Source: an uncultured Actinomycetes bacterium
Lineage (GTDB): Bacteria; Actinomycetota; Thermoleophilia; Solirubrobacterales; 70-9
NCBI GenBank assembly: GCA_946479725.1
Contig: CAMLHB010000047.1
Coordinates: forward strand, 1-12,981
Length of the DNA stretch: 12,981 bases
Reading direction: 5' to 3'
The notes beneath the pieces were generated by a model. That model ran no database searches and was not told where the DNA came from. It saw nothing but the letters and a program-made list of their open reading frames with translations. Below are positions 1-6,305 of the stretch, piece after piece (position 1 is the first letter of the stretch; each line of letters begins with the position of its first letter). Both the position numbers and the translations under genes were made by a program.

Positions 1-2
1 CC

Positions 3-107
3 CGCGGCAAGGCGATCACCAGCCGCTGGCCGGCGAGCAACGACGCCGATAACGCCGGGGAAAACGCCGCCTCCGGCGGCAACATGAACTTCCCCACCTC
101 GAGCTGA
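3..107 (+). CDS. C-terminal end of an unidentified protein (partial at window edge)
   Basis: The last 34 codons of a gene that begins before the window, ending in TGA at 105-107. Nearly every codon ends in G or C, which is the bias of real genes in this window, so the frame is probably coding. The visible peptide is rich in Asn, Ala, Gly and Ser, has no hydrophobic segment, and ends in NMNFPTSS. This looks like a flexible tail and I do not recognise the family. It converges on the NERD gene, with a single base between the two stop codons. Confidence 0.5.
   Translation, partial: RGKAITSRWPASNDADNAGENAASGGNMNFPTSS
61..80 (-). terminator. Possible intrinsic terminator of the NERD gene, inside the opposing gene
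   Basis: Read on the minus strand, GCCGCC, a GGA loop and GGCGGC form a perfect 6-bp GC stem, followed after one base by TTTT. It lies about 30 bases past the NERD stop codon. It sits inside the coding end of the opposing gene, so it could also be chance in GC-rich coding DNA. Confidence 0.3.
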
Positions 108-108
108 C

Positions 109-672
109 TCAGGGCGACGGCGGCTGGCCGACCGCCAGGCAGAGGCGGTCGTAGATCTGGTCGGCCTGCTCGACCGACATCGTCGGCCTCTGTCGCGAGA
201 AGTACCAGGCCAGCATCCGGGCGGGCAGGATCGTGACGCCGCGGCGCTTGGCCGGGACCCTGTCGATCACGTAGGCGTGGCTGAATACGAGCAGCGATTG
301 GACCTCCATGCCGGTGATCGTCTCCAGCGTCTTCATCTCGGCATAGGCCTGCCCGAGCATCTTCGGGTCGAGGTTGTCCAGCAGGAGGCGGCCGCGCCGG
401 CTCTTCGTCTCCACCGTGAAGAGGCCGCCCGGTCCGACGACGATGTGGTCGATGTTCCCTCTCCCGAAGGAGACGTCGTGGATCACCTGCCAGCCGTCGG
501 CGACGAGGCCCTCGAGGATCTCGCCCACCACCTCCTCGCCTTCGGCGCCCTGCGCCCAAGAGCCGTGGTCGCGCTTGAACCTGCCGCCGAGGAAGCGCAG
601 CCACCAGCGCCGATTCGCCTCCGCCCGCACGAACTGCCCCGCGGCCCGTTTCGGCTCGATCCCGGTACTCAC
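109..672 (-). CDS. NERD domain protein (nuclease-related)
   Basis: NERD domains share the PD-(D/E)XK nuclease fold and are often fused to DNA-processing enzymes. Here the domain stands alone. From the GTG at 672 the protein has 187 residues. The family signature is intact: GAEGEE (about 42-47) at the domain start, N-I-D-H with Asp75, and V-E-T-K with Glu88 and Lys90, which together form a plausible D...ExK metal-binding site. An N-terminal basic and aromatic stretch (RRWWLRFLGGRFKR, about 21-34) might contact membrane or nucleic acid. The frame stays open to an ATG at 747 and further, but those starts overlap the divergent Nudix start and add non-conserved sequence, so I prefer the GTG at 672. 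It is divergent from the Nudix gene and has no partner helicase or kinase beside it. Nuclease activity is inferred; the cellular role is unknown. Confidence 0.8.
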   Translation of the reverse strand: MSTGIEPKRAAGQFVRAEANRRWWLRFLGGRFKRDHGSWAQGAEGEEVVGEILEGLVADGWQVIHDVSFGRGNIDHIVVGPGGLFTVETKSRRGRLLLDNLDPKMLGQAYAEMKTLETITGMEVQSLLVFSHAYVIDRVPAKRRGVTILPARMLAWYFSRQRPTMSVEQADQIYDRLCLAVGQPPSP

Positions 673-686
673 CGATGCTTCATCGG
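672..686. promoter_or_regulatory. Perfect inverted repeat at the NERD start, candidate operator or start-blocking hairpin
   Basis: CCGATG, CTT, CATCGG is a perfect 6-bp inverted repeat with a 3-base spacer. It touches the proposed GTG start of the NERD gene and lies in the 73-base gap before the divergent Nudix gene. A second small repeat follows at once (CCCGG, CTC, CCGGG; 687-699). The position suits an operator, or an mRNA hairpin covering the NERD start. No regulator can be named. Confidence 0.3.
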
Positions 687-745
687 CCCGGCTCCCGGGA
701 AAGATGAGCCAAGCAAGCCGAATAGTTCGCTTTGATGGTGACCCC

Positions 746-1267
746 ATGGAGCAGCTGGGCAAGAAAGACCTGCATCGCGGCAAGCACGTCGACTTCGTCG
801 CCAAGCGCTACCGACGTGCCGACGGCAGCGAGGTTGAGCGGGAGGTCGTCGAGCACCCCGGGTCGGTGGCGGTGCTCGCCTACGACGAGGAGTTCGCCTA
901 CCTGGTCGCGCAGCCGCGGGAGGCGGTCGAGGAGGACGAGCTGCTGGAGATCCCGGCGGGGACGCTGGACGTCGACGGCGAGAGCGAACTGGAGTGCGCG
1001 AAGCGGGAGCTGGCCGAGGAGGCGGAGCTGCGAGCCGAGCATTGGAGCCTGCTGCACGTCATCTATCCCAGCCCCGGCTTCCTCAGCGAGAAGGTGACGA
1101 TCTTCGCTGCCACCGGACTCTCGCCGGCCAGTGGCGAGCGTGACGAGGACGAGGAGATCGAGATCGTCCGCCTCGACCTGGCCGAGATCGACCGGGCCCT
1201 GCCCGAGATCCGCGACGCCACCACGGTGATCGCGCTGCAGTGGCTGAAGGAGCGGCTCAGGGGGTAG
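746..1267 (+). CDS. Nudix hydrolase, ADP-ribose pyrophosphatase type
   Basis: A 173-residue Nudix protein resembling ADP-ribose pyrophosphatases, which split ADP-ribose into AMP and ribose 5-phosphate. The lead-in EIPAG is typical of that subgroup and is followed by the Nudix box at 72-95. The catalytic acidic residues of RELAEE (Glu88, Glu91, Glu92) are present. Two departures from the strict consensus are visible: one extra residue between the first Gly and Glu79, a spacing that also occurs in actinobacterial members, and Glu94 where the usual box has Gly near its end (AEEAEL). A proline-rich loop (YPSPGF) and a C-terminal helical region follow, as in the family. The ATG at 746 is the only ATG fitting the fold. 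A 35-residue membrane protein gene starts 11 bases downstream and is probably cotranscribed. The substrate is inferred from resemblance. Confidence 0.85.
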   Translation: MEQLGKKDLHRGKHVDFVAKRYRRADGSEVEREVVEHPGSVAVLAYDEEFAYLVAQPREAVEEDELLEIPAGTLDVDGESELECAKRELAEEAELRAEHWSLLHVIYPSPGFLSEKVTIFAATGLSPASGERDEDEEIEIVRLDLAEIDRALPEIRDATTVIALQWLKERLRG

Positions 1268-1274
1268 AGGGGAG
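1268..1274 (+). promoter_or_regulatory. Ribosome binding site of the 35-residue membrane protein
   Basis: AGGGGAG lies directly after the Nudix stop codon and 4 bases before the GTG at 1279. It is a good Shine-Dalgarno match and the main evidence that this tiny reading frame is translated. Confidence 0.45.
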
Positions 1275-1278
1275 CCTC

Positions 1279-1386
1279 GTGTTCCTTTTCTTCTCCAACA
1301 ACCTCGGCTGCGCCGGCTCGCTGTTGGTCTCGGCCGTGGTGACGCTGGTCCTGCTGCTGCTCTTCGGGGTGATCGAACTCAATTAG
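1279..1386 (+). CDS. 35-residue single-pass membrane microprotein
   Basis: A GTG start, a purine-rich ribosome binding site and a TAG stop define a 35-residue frame. The order is a short N-terminus (FLFFSNNLGCAGS), one hydrophobic helix (about residues 14-31, LLVSAVVTLVLLLLFGVI) and a three-residue tail, ELN. The pattern L-G-C-x-G-S followed by a V/L-rich helix resembles tiny membrane proteins I recall from other high-GC Actinobacteria; this is recollection, not a search. It lies 11 bases after the Nudix gene, so it is probably in one transcript with it. Its last 8 bases overlap the 3' end of the convergent ATPase gene. Function is unknown. Confidence 0.6.
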   Translation: MFLFFSNNLGCAGSLLVSAVVTLVLLLLFGVIELN

Positions 1387-3979
1387 GGGCGTTCTCGCCG
1401 GAGGCTGCCCGGGCGAGTTCCTGAGCCGGGCCCTCGTCGGCCGAGCGCTCTCCGGCGGGCTTGGTCCGCTCGCAGAGGTCGGCGAACTTGTCGAGCAGGG
1501 CTTCCAGGCGGGTGAGGGTGGGCCCCTCGCGGCCGAGCGGCTGCTGGTGGGCGGCGCCGGAGATCTCGCGCATCGCGACGTCGATCTCCTCGGCCAGCTC
1601 GGGGGTCCAGCGGATGCCGTGCAGTTTCTGGACCCGGATCGGCAGCGCCTGACGCTCGACGGCGCCATTCAGCAGGTAGACCTCGATCAGTCGCTCGTAG
1701 CCCTTGCGCAGGTCGAGCAGCCACAGCTGGGCGCGGCGATCGTAGCCGGAGTCGCGTCCCTTATATAGACCGCGCAGCTCGGTCTTCAGCTCGTGCCGCA
1801 GCGCCTTCAGCCGCTGCATCGGCGAGCGTGCCTCCCAGGGCAGGTTGTCGCCGACGACTCCGACCTCGCCGCCTGCCCGGGTCAGCGCCTGAGTGTGCAG
1901 CTCGAGGCCGAGCTCCTCGGCGCGCTCGAGCAGGTAATGGACGAAGACGAGGTCGTGGGTCAGCACGACCACCTGCCGGTCGCGGGCTTCCTCGGCGAGG
2001 CGGCAGGCGAGGTGCTCGCGGCGCTGGTGGTCGAGCGAGGAGATCGGGTCGTCGAGGATGATCGCGCTGCGCTCGTCGCTGACCCGCAGCTCGGCGAGGA
2101 AGAAGGCGGTCGCGAGCGCGGTCTGCTCGCCGCTGCTGAGGACCTTGGCGACGCGCTCGCGGCCCTCGCTGCGGAGCTTGAAGCGGACCGCCGGCTTGCC
2201 CTTGCTGGCCGAGGCGTTGAGTTCTACCCGGTCGGCGATCGGGTCGAGCTCCTCGATCTCCTGGGCCAGCGCCCGCTTCAGCCGGCCGGTGATCGCCAAT
2301 TTGCTCAGCTCGCGGATCCGGTGGGAGATCGCCTGGGTCGAGAGCTGCCGCCGGGCGGCTTCCCAGGTGCCGATCCGCCCCAGCGCGTCCAGGTGCTCGA
2401 GGAGATCGCCGAGCGAGTTGGCGATCTCCAAGCGGGCGCGCAGCTCCCGCAGCCGCGCCCTGATCCGCGCCCGCTCGCCGTCGTCGCGCAGGACCGCGAA
2501 GCCTTCGGCTTCGGCGACCTGGACGGCGACGTAGTCGCGCAGCCGCCCCAGCTCCAGCGAGCGGCCGCGGTGCGGCTCGCTCTGACCCGTGGCGATCGCC
2601 AGCCGGTCGACCAGGGTCGCGAACGCGGCGTCGACGGTCTCCTGCAGCTCCTCGCCGGCGGCGGCGATCGCCACCTCGGCGGTGTGGAGGATCTGCTGCA
2701 GGTTGGGCAGCGCTCCCAGACGCTCGGTCAGGACCAGGTCGACCTGCCGCACCTGCTCGCGCAGCTCGCCGGATACGAAGGCCTCGAAGCGGTGCAGCCG
2801 CTCGTGCGCCTCGCCGCCGAGGCCCTGCTGGCAGAGCGGGCAGGTCGCATCCTCGCCGCCGCCGGGGAACTCGCCGCCGCCGGCTGCGACGAAGCGCCGC
2901 GCCGCCTCCCAAAGCTCCCGCCAGGCCTCGCCGCCGGTGCCCGGCCGCGGCTGGTCGGCGAAGGCCTCGGCGGCGAGCTGGTCGACCGCGGCTTCGGCGC
3001 GGGCGAGCCGGGCCCGCAGCTCGGCGATCTCCGCCAGCGCTGCGTCGTCGAGCCGGTCCCAGGCGTCCTGCAGCTCGGCCGCGAGCCCCTTGACCGCCTC
3101 GGCCCGCTTCCGCGCCGCGCGCTCCAGCGCCCGGCTGCGGTCGGCGGCGATCGTCGCCTCCGCCTCCTCCAGCTCGCCCAGTCCCTCGCGCTCGGCCTCG
3201 CTCAGCCGCGCGAAGCTCTCGACCTCCTCCCGCGTCGCCTCACCCGCCGCGACCCGCGCCAGCAGCTCGGCCGCAGCGGAGTCCTTGCTCTCGGGCAGTG
3301 CCGGCAGCGCCTCGCGCCGCACCTCGATCCGCTCCGCCAGCTCCGCCGCCAGCGCGTCCTGCGCCTCGGCCAGCTCACGCAGCAGCCGCAGCGGCCGCGG
3401 CGTGTGCTCGATCGTGTTCGACTTCGAGATGTGGACGTCGGCGCAGCTGGCGTCGAAGGCGGTCATCGCAGAGAGGACGCGGGGCGCTTCGCCGCCCAGG
3501 TCAACCTCGACCACCCGCTCCTTGCCGTCGACCGCGAGCACGAACTCGGCCGTCTGCGGCGCCTCGGCCTTGCCCGGGTCGAAGACGTCGTGCAGCACCT
3601 CGCCGACTTCGGCCGCCCGGCAGACCCGCCGGCAGAGCCGGCCGTAGCCGCTCTTGCCCGCCCCGTTCTCGCCGAAGACGACGTTCAGCCCCGGCCCGAA
3701 GCGCAGCACCTGGTCTTCGGCCAGCCGGTTGACGTTGCGCAAGTCGCGGATCTCCCGCAGTTCGACCCGCCCCTGCTCGGCCTCGTCAGCCGGCAGGTTC
3801 GCCAGCTCCAGCGGCGGCAGGGCCTCCGCCTCTCCACAGAGCACGGCCAGCACCTGCGCCCGCCCCGCCTCGTCGAGCGGGCCGTCACAGAGCTTCCGCA
3901 TCAGCCCGCGTTGCCACGCGGGCAGCCCCTGTGACCAGTTGAAGATCCTCCTTTGCAGCAAGGCGTCCTGGTCGCTCAT
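1379..3979 (-). CDS. Large PrrC/RloC-like ABC-type ATPase with zinc-hook motif
   Basis: An 866-residue SMC/ABC-type ATPase. The parts in order are: a helical N-terminus with F-N-W-S-x-x-L-P-x-W-Q (13-23); Walker A GENGAGKS (103-110); long Ala/Glu/Arg coiled-coil arms (about 205-360 and 390-590) meeting at CPLC (380-383), a Rad50-like zinc-hook motif; signature LSSGEQ (614-619); Walker B ILDDPISSLD (Asp643, Asp644); and an H-loop THD (674-676). DDPxSSxD is typical of the PrrC/RloC group of anticodon nucleases and related defence ATPases. About 190 residues follow the ATPase head and hold R-x3-E (Arg758, Glu762) with His787 and His811. This loosely recalls the Arg-Glu-His triad of PrrC/RloC, although the spacing to His differs. 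The RNase role is therefore inference; it could instead be a DNA-directed Rad50-like defence ATPase. It starts 15 bases after the M55 peptidase gene and probably shares its transcript. Confidence 0.85.
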   Translation of the reverse strand: MSDQDALLQRRIFNWSQGLPAWQRGLMRKLCDGPLDEAGRAQVLAVLCGEAEALPPLELANLPADEAEQGRVELREIRDLRNVNRLAEDQVLRFGPGLNVVFGENGAGKSGYGRLCRRVCRAAEVGEVLHDVFDPGKAEAPQTAEFVLAVDGKERVVEVDLGGEAPRVLSAMTAFDASCADVHISKSNTIEHTPRPLRLLRELAEAQDALAAELAERIEVRREALPALPESKDSAAAELLARVAAGEATREEVESFARLSEAEREGLGELEEAEATIAADRSRALERAARKRAEAVKGLAAELQDAWDRLDDAALAEIAELRARLARAEAAVDQLAAEAFADQPRPGTGGEAWRELWEAARRFVAAGGGEFPGGGEDATCPLCQQGLGGEAHERLHRFEAFVSGELREQVRQVDLVLTERLGALPNLQQILHTAEVAIAAAGEELQETVDAAFATLVDRLAIATGQSEPHRGRSLELGRLRDYVAVQVAEAEGFAVLRDDGERARIRARLRELRARLEIANSLGDLLEHLDALGRIGTWEAARRQLSTQAISHRIRELSKLAITGRLKRALAQEIEELDPIADRVELNASASKGKPAVRFKLRSEGRERVAKVLSSGEQTALATAFFLAELRVSDERSAIILDDPISSLDHQRREHLACRLAEEARDRQVVVLTHDLVFVHYLLERAEELGLELHTQALTRAGGEVGVVGDNLPWEARSPMQRLKALRHELKTELRGLYKGRDSGYDRRAQLWLLDLRKGYERLIEVYLLNGAVERQALPIRVQKLHGIRWTPELAEEIDVAMREISGAAHQQPLGREGPTLTRLEALLDKFADLCERTKPAGERSADEGPAQELARAASGENAPN

Positions 3980-3994
3980 CGACCAGGAAGCTTC

Positions 3995-4975
3995 TCAGAC
4001 TGCGTCGCTCTGCTCCGGCGGCAGGGCCGGAAGCTGCTGGATCGCTGCTGCCAGCCAGTCGCGCTCCTTGCGGAGCATTACCGGCGTTGCGAGGAGGCTG
4101 CCGGCGCGGCGCTGGAAGGCACGCAGGCGGGAGTCGTCGTCGGGCGGCAGCAGCTTCGCGAGCTGGCGGTACTCCTTCGAGACCTGGCCGTCGCGGAAGG
4201 CGGTGGCGACCGCGGTGAGGAGGTCGCCGGGCTCGGTGACGACGGCGCGGGCGATCTCGGCGCCGTCGACCTTGACGACCAGCTCGGCTGGGTAGGTTCG
4301 GGGCGGCGGCGGTTCGAGCGGTGCGGCGAGCGCCCCGGCGATCGCCTCGCGCAGGGCGACGTGGGCGTCGGCGGGTTCAATCGAGCGGGCGCGGGCGCGG
4401 GCTTCGCCCTCCTTGGTCGTGACCAGGCGGGCGCTGCCGAGCTCGCCGTCGCGCATCTCCTCCAGCAGCCAGCGGTCGCCGGCGGCGACGAGGATCGGGA
4501 TGCCCTCGGCGGCGAGCGCCTGGGCGTAGGTCTGGGTCTCGCTGAGCGAGTCGCCGTCGAGCAGCACCTCCATCCCCCATATAAAGGTGTGGGAGCAGAA
4601 GCCACGCTCACTCGAGGTCTTGGCGTGGTGGCCGATCATCGCCACCGCGTCGAGCGGGCCGCCGTGGGCCTTCGCCATCGAGGGCTCGGCCTCCTCGAGC
4701 GCGAGGTCGGCGATCGGCCGCACCTCGACTCCCGCCGGCATCCGCTCGCGTTCGACGTTGGTCCCGACCATGTGCCAGTCGCCGACGCTGATCCGCTCAA
4801 CTCCGCCGGCCCGCAGCGCTTCGATCGCGACCAGGACCTCGTCGGTCATCTGCCGGCGCCCGCGCGCGTAGCGGCCTGGGTGGGAGGGCAGGCAGTCGCG
4901 GTAGTCCTCGATCCCCGAGATTCCCTCCATGTCGGCGGCGATGAGGACGTTCACACCCTCGAGCCTATTGGCCAC
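3995..4975 (-). CDS. M55 family D-aminopeptidase (DppA-like)
   Basis: A 326-residue zinc aminopeptidase of the DppA (M55) family, whose members release N-terminal D-amino acids from short peptides. The metal ligands and catalytic positions can all be matched: D-M-E near the N-terminus (Asp15, Glu17), His68 in GDWH, His117 in IGHHAK, the SHT motif with His129 (the nucleophile position in DppA) and Glu146. The spacing agrees with DppA to within a few residues. No signal peptide is present, so it is probably cytoplasmic. The start used is the GTG at 4975; an internal GTG seven codons later (4954) is also possible because the conserved fold begins just after it. No dipeptide transporter genes are adjacent. 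The ATPase gene follows 15 bases downstream. The exact substrate is unknown. Confidence 0.88.
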   Translation of the reverse strand: MANRLEGVNVLIAADMEGISGIEDYRDCLPSHPGRYARGRRQMTDEVLVAIEALRAGGVERISVGDWHMVGTNVERERMPAGVEVRPIADLALEEAEPSMAKAHGGPLDAVAMIGHHAKTSSERGFCSHTFIWGMEVLLDGDSLSETQTYAQALAAEGIPILVAAGDRWLLEEMRDGELGSARLVTTKEGEARARARSIEPADAHVALREAIAGALAAPLEPPPPRTYPAELVVKVDGAEIARAVVTEPGDLLTAVATAFRDGQVSKEYRQLAKLLPPDDDSRLRAFQRRAGSLLATPVMLRKERDWLAAAIQQLPALPPEQSDAV

Positions 4976-4994
4976 TCACCGCATCGGATTCTTG

Positions 4995-5010
4995 CCCCAG
5001 CGGGCTGGGG
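4995..5010. promoter_or_regulatory. Small inverted repeat between divergent M55 and YjbQ genes
   Basis: CCCCAG, CGGG, CTGGGG is a perfect 6-bp inverted repeat with a 4-base loop in the 89-base divergent gap, about 20 bases upstream of the M55 start. It could be an operator or a leader hairpin. No clear -10/-35 pair was recognised beside it. Confidence 0.25.
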
Positions 5011-5064
5011 TCAAAATCGGGTGCGCTTGGAAGCTCCAGCTCCGCCCGTGGCATCCTTCGGTCG

Positions 5065-5502
5065 ATGTGGGTGCAGCGCCCGATCCGGCTGGCGGCCCGG
5101 CCGCGCGGCTTTCACCTGATCACCGACGAGGTCATCGAGGCCGTGCCCGAGCTGGCGGAGATCTCGACCGGCCTCCTCCACCTGCTGATCCAGCACACCT
5201 CGGCTTCGCTGGCCCTGAACGAGAACGCCTCGCCGGACGTGCGGCGGGACTTCGAGTCCTGGTTCGACCGCGCGGTCCCGGAAGGGGCGCCCTACTGGAC
5301 CCACACGCTCGAGGGCGAGGACGACATGCCCGCCCACGTAAAGGCGGCGCTGCTCGGCCCCTCGCTGGCCCTGCCGATCGCCGGCGGCCGCCTGGCCCTC
5401 GGGACCTGGCAGGGGATCTTCCTCTGCGAGCACCGCGACCGCGGCGGCGAGCGGAACCTGGTCGCGACCTGCTGGGGCGAAGGAAGCGGTTTGGCCGGCT
5501 AG
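5065..5502 (+). CDS. YjbQ/UPF0047 family protein
   Basis: 145 residues, the normal length of the UPF0047 (YjbQ) family, a compact trimeric fold. E. coli YjbQ has been reported to have weak thiamine phosphate synthase activity, but the physiological role is unsettled. All hallmark motifs are present: HTSASLALNEN (44-54, His44 and Asn52), the two further conserved histidines His80 (WTHT) and His91 (AHVKA), the GTWQ block (113-116) and Glu122 near the end. The conserved histidines probably form a metal or phosphate site. The ATG at 5065 begins just before the conserved N-terminal strand. It is divergent from the M55 gene. Its stop codon overlaps that of the zinc-ribbon gene on the other strand in the palindrome CTAG. 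Confidence 0.9.
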   Translation: MWVQRPIRLAARPRGFHLITDEVIEAVPELAEISTGLLHLLIQHTSASLALNENASPDVRRDFESWFDRAVPEGAPYWTHTLEGEDDMPAHVKAALLGPSLALPIAGGRLALGTWQGIFLCEHRDRGGERNLVATCWGEGSGLAG

Positions 5503-5702
5503 GCCGCCAGCGGGTGGTCGTCGCGGCGGTGCAGCTGGATCACTTCGCCGCCCTTGATCTCGATCGGCTCGAACTCGGCGACCGAGAGGACGACGTAGTT
5601 GTAGCCGCAGGGGCAGACCTCGCGGTCGACGTCGTCGAGGTTCTCGACCAGGACGTCAGACTCCTCGGCGCAGCTGGAGCAGACAACGGTGACTTGGAAC
5701 AT
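5499..5702 (-). CDS. Small zinc-ribbon protein, 67 residues
   Basis: A 67-residue protein with two cysteine pairs, C8-x2-C11 and C30-x-C32, spaced as a compact zinc ribbon. A C-terminal strand-rich part ends in basic and acidic residues (HRRDDHPLAA). The ATG at 5702 places the first strand (FQVTVVC) right at the start. The frame continues upstream, but that extension is arginine-rich, unlike a folded domain, and runs into the divergent neighbour's promoter region. The four-base overlap with the YjbQ gene is tail to tail, so the two are not coupled. Such proteins often bind nucleic acid or act as adaptors; nothing here shows which. Family not identified. Confidence 0.75.
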   Translation of the reverse strand: MFQVTVVCSSCAEESDVLVENLDDVDREVCPCGYNYVVLSVAEFEPIEIKGGEVIQLHRRDDHPLAA

Positions 5703-5785
5703 GGACCGATGGTGGCGCGGGGGCCGGACGGAGGGCCGGAACCTGCACGCTCGATTGCATCGGCGCCAGCAGATAGCGTCGCCGT

Positions 5786-6304
5786 GTGGCGGCATCGGTC
5801 ACCCGCAAGCAGCTGCTGATCCTCCTCGGCATCGCGACGGTCGCGCTCTACGTCGTCCTCGCGCTGATCGACCCGAGCACGAACGGCAGCGGTCCCTCGA
5901 TCGTCTCGCTCGAGTTCGCCGGCAGCGCCGGCCGGGTCGAGGAGATCTTTGCCGAATGGGGCGCCCACGGACGCGACCTCGCCCGCCTCTCGCTCTGGAT
6001 CGACTTCGCCTTCATGGTTGCTTACGGGGCCTTCTTCGCGGTGGCCGCGGCGACCACGCGGGATTTCGCCGTGGCGACCGGCCGTCGCGCCCTCGCCGCG
6101 GCCGGGCGGTACGCGTCGGCCTGCGCGGTCGGCGCCGCCCTCTTCGACGCCGCCGAAAACATCCTCTGGCTCCTGCTGCTCGGCGGCCGCGGGGGAGACG
6201 TCGCGCCGCCGGTCGCCACCGCCTGCGCCAGCATCAAGTTCCTGCTGATCGGGCTGGCAATCGCCTACGCCGTCTGGGGGCTGGTCGCCCGCCTGCGCCG
6301 CTGA
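5786..6304 (+). CDS. Four-helix integral membrane protein of unknown function
   Basis: 172 residues from a GTG start, with four hydrophobic segments: about 9-27 (LLILLGIATVALYVVLALI), 71-90 (WIDFAFMVAYGAFFAVAAAT), 108-137 (ending AENILWLLLLGG) and 146-168. Between the first two lies a soluble loop with SLEFAGS and an EIFAEWG helix. A conserved-looking D-A-A-E-N sits inside helix three, and acidic and amide residues in a membrane helix often mark a functional site. I recall similar uncharacterised proteins in high-GC Actinobacteria, but no function is known to me. There is no strong ribosome binding site before the GTG, so it may be translated from a short leader. It ends one base from the convergent PucR gene. 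Confidence 0.8.
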   Translation: MAASVTRKQLLILLGIATVALYVVLALIDPSTNGSGPSIVSLEFAGSAGRVEEIFAEWGAHGRDLARLSLWIDFAFMVAYGAFFAVAAATTRDFAVATGRRALAAAGRYASACAVGAALFDAAENILWLLLLGGRGGDVAPPVATACASIKFLLIGLAIAYAVWGLVARLRR

Positions 6305-6305
6305 C

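Noticed and set aside
673..804. A longer NERD protein starting at ATG 747 or further upstream
   Set aside because: These starts overlap the start of the divergent Nudix gene and add sequence without family resemblance. The ATG at 747 arises only because CATG is palindromic with the Nudix start.
1793..3934. A 713-residue open frame on the plus strand opposite the ATPase
   Set aside because: It has low-complexity Leu/Gln/Arg-rich content without motifs, while the minus-strand frame holds every ABC ATPase motif in order. Long antisense open frames are expected in such GC-rich DNA.
5755..5779. TTGCAT and TAGCGT as a promoter for the four-helix membrane protein
   Set aside because: The spacing of 13 bases is too short and the -10 match is poor.
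5703..5795. An N-terminal extension of the zinc-ribbon protein
   Set aside because: The added residues are Arg/Pro-rich without pattern and would overlap the start of the divergent membrane protein; the ATG at 5702 fits the first strand.
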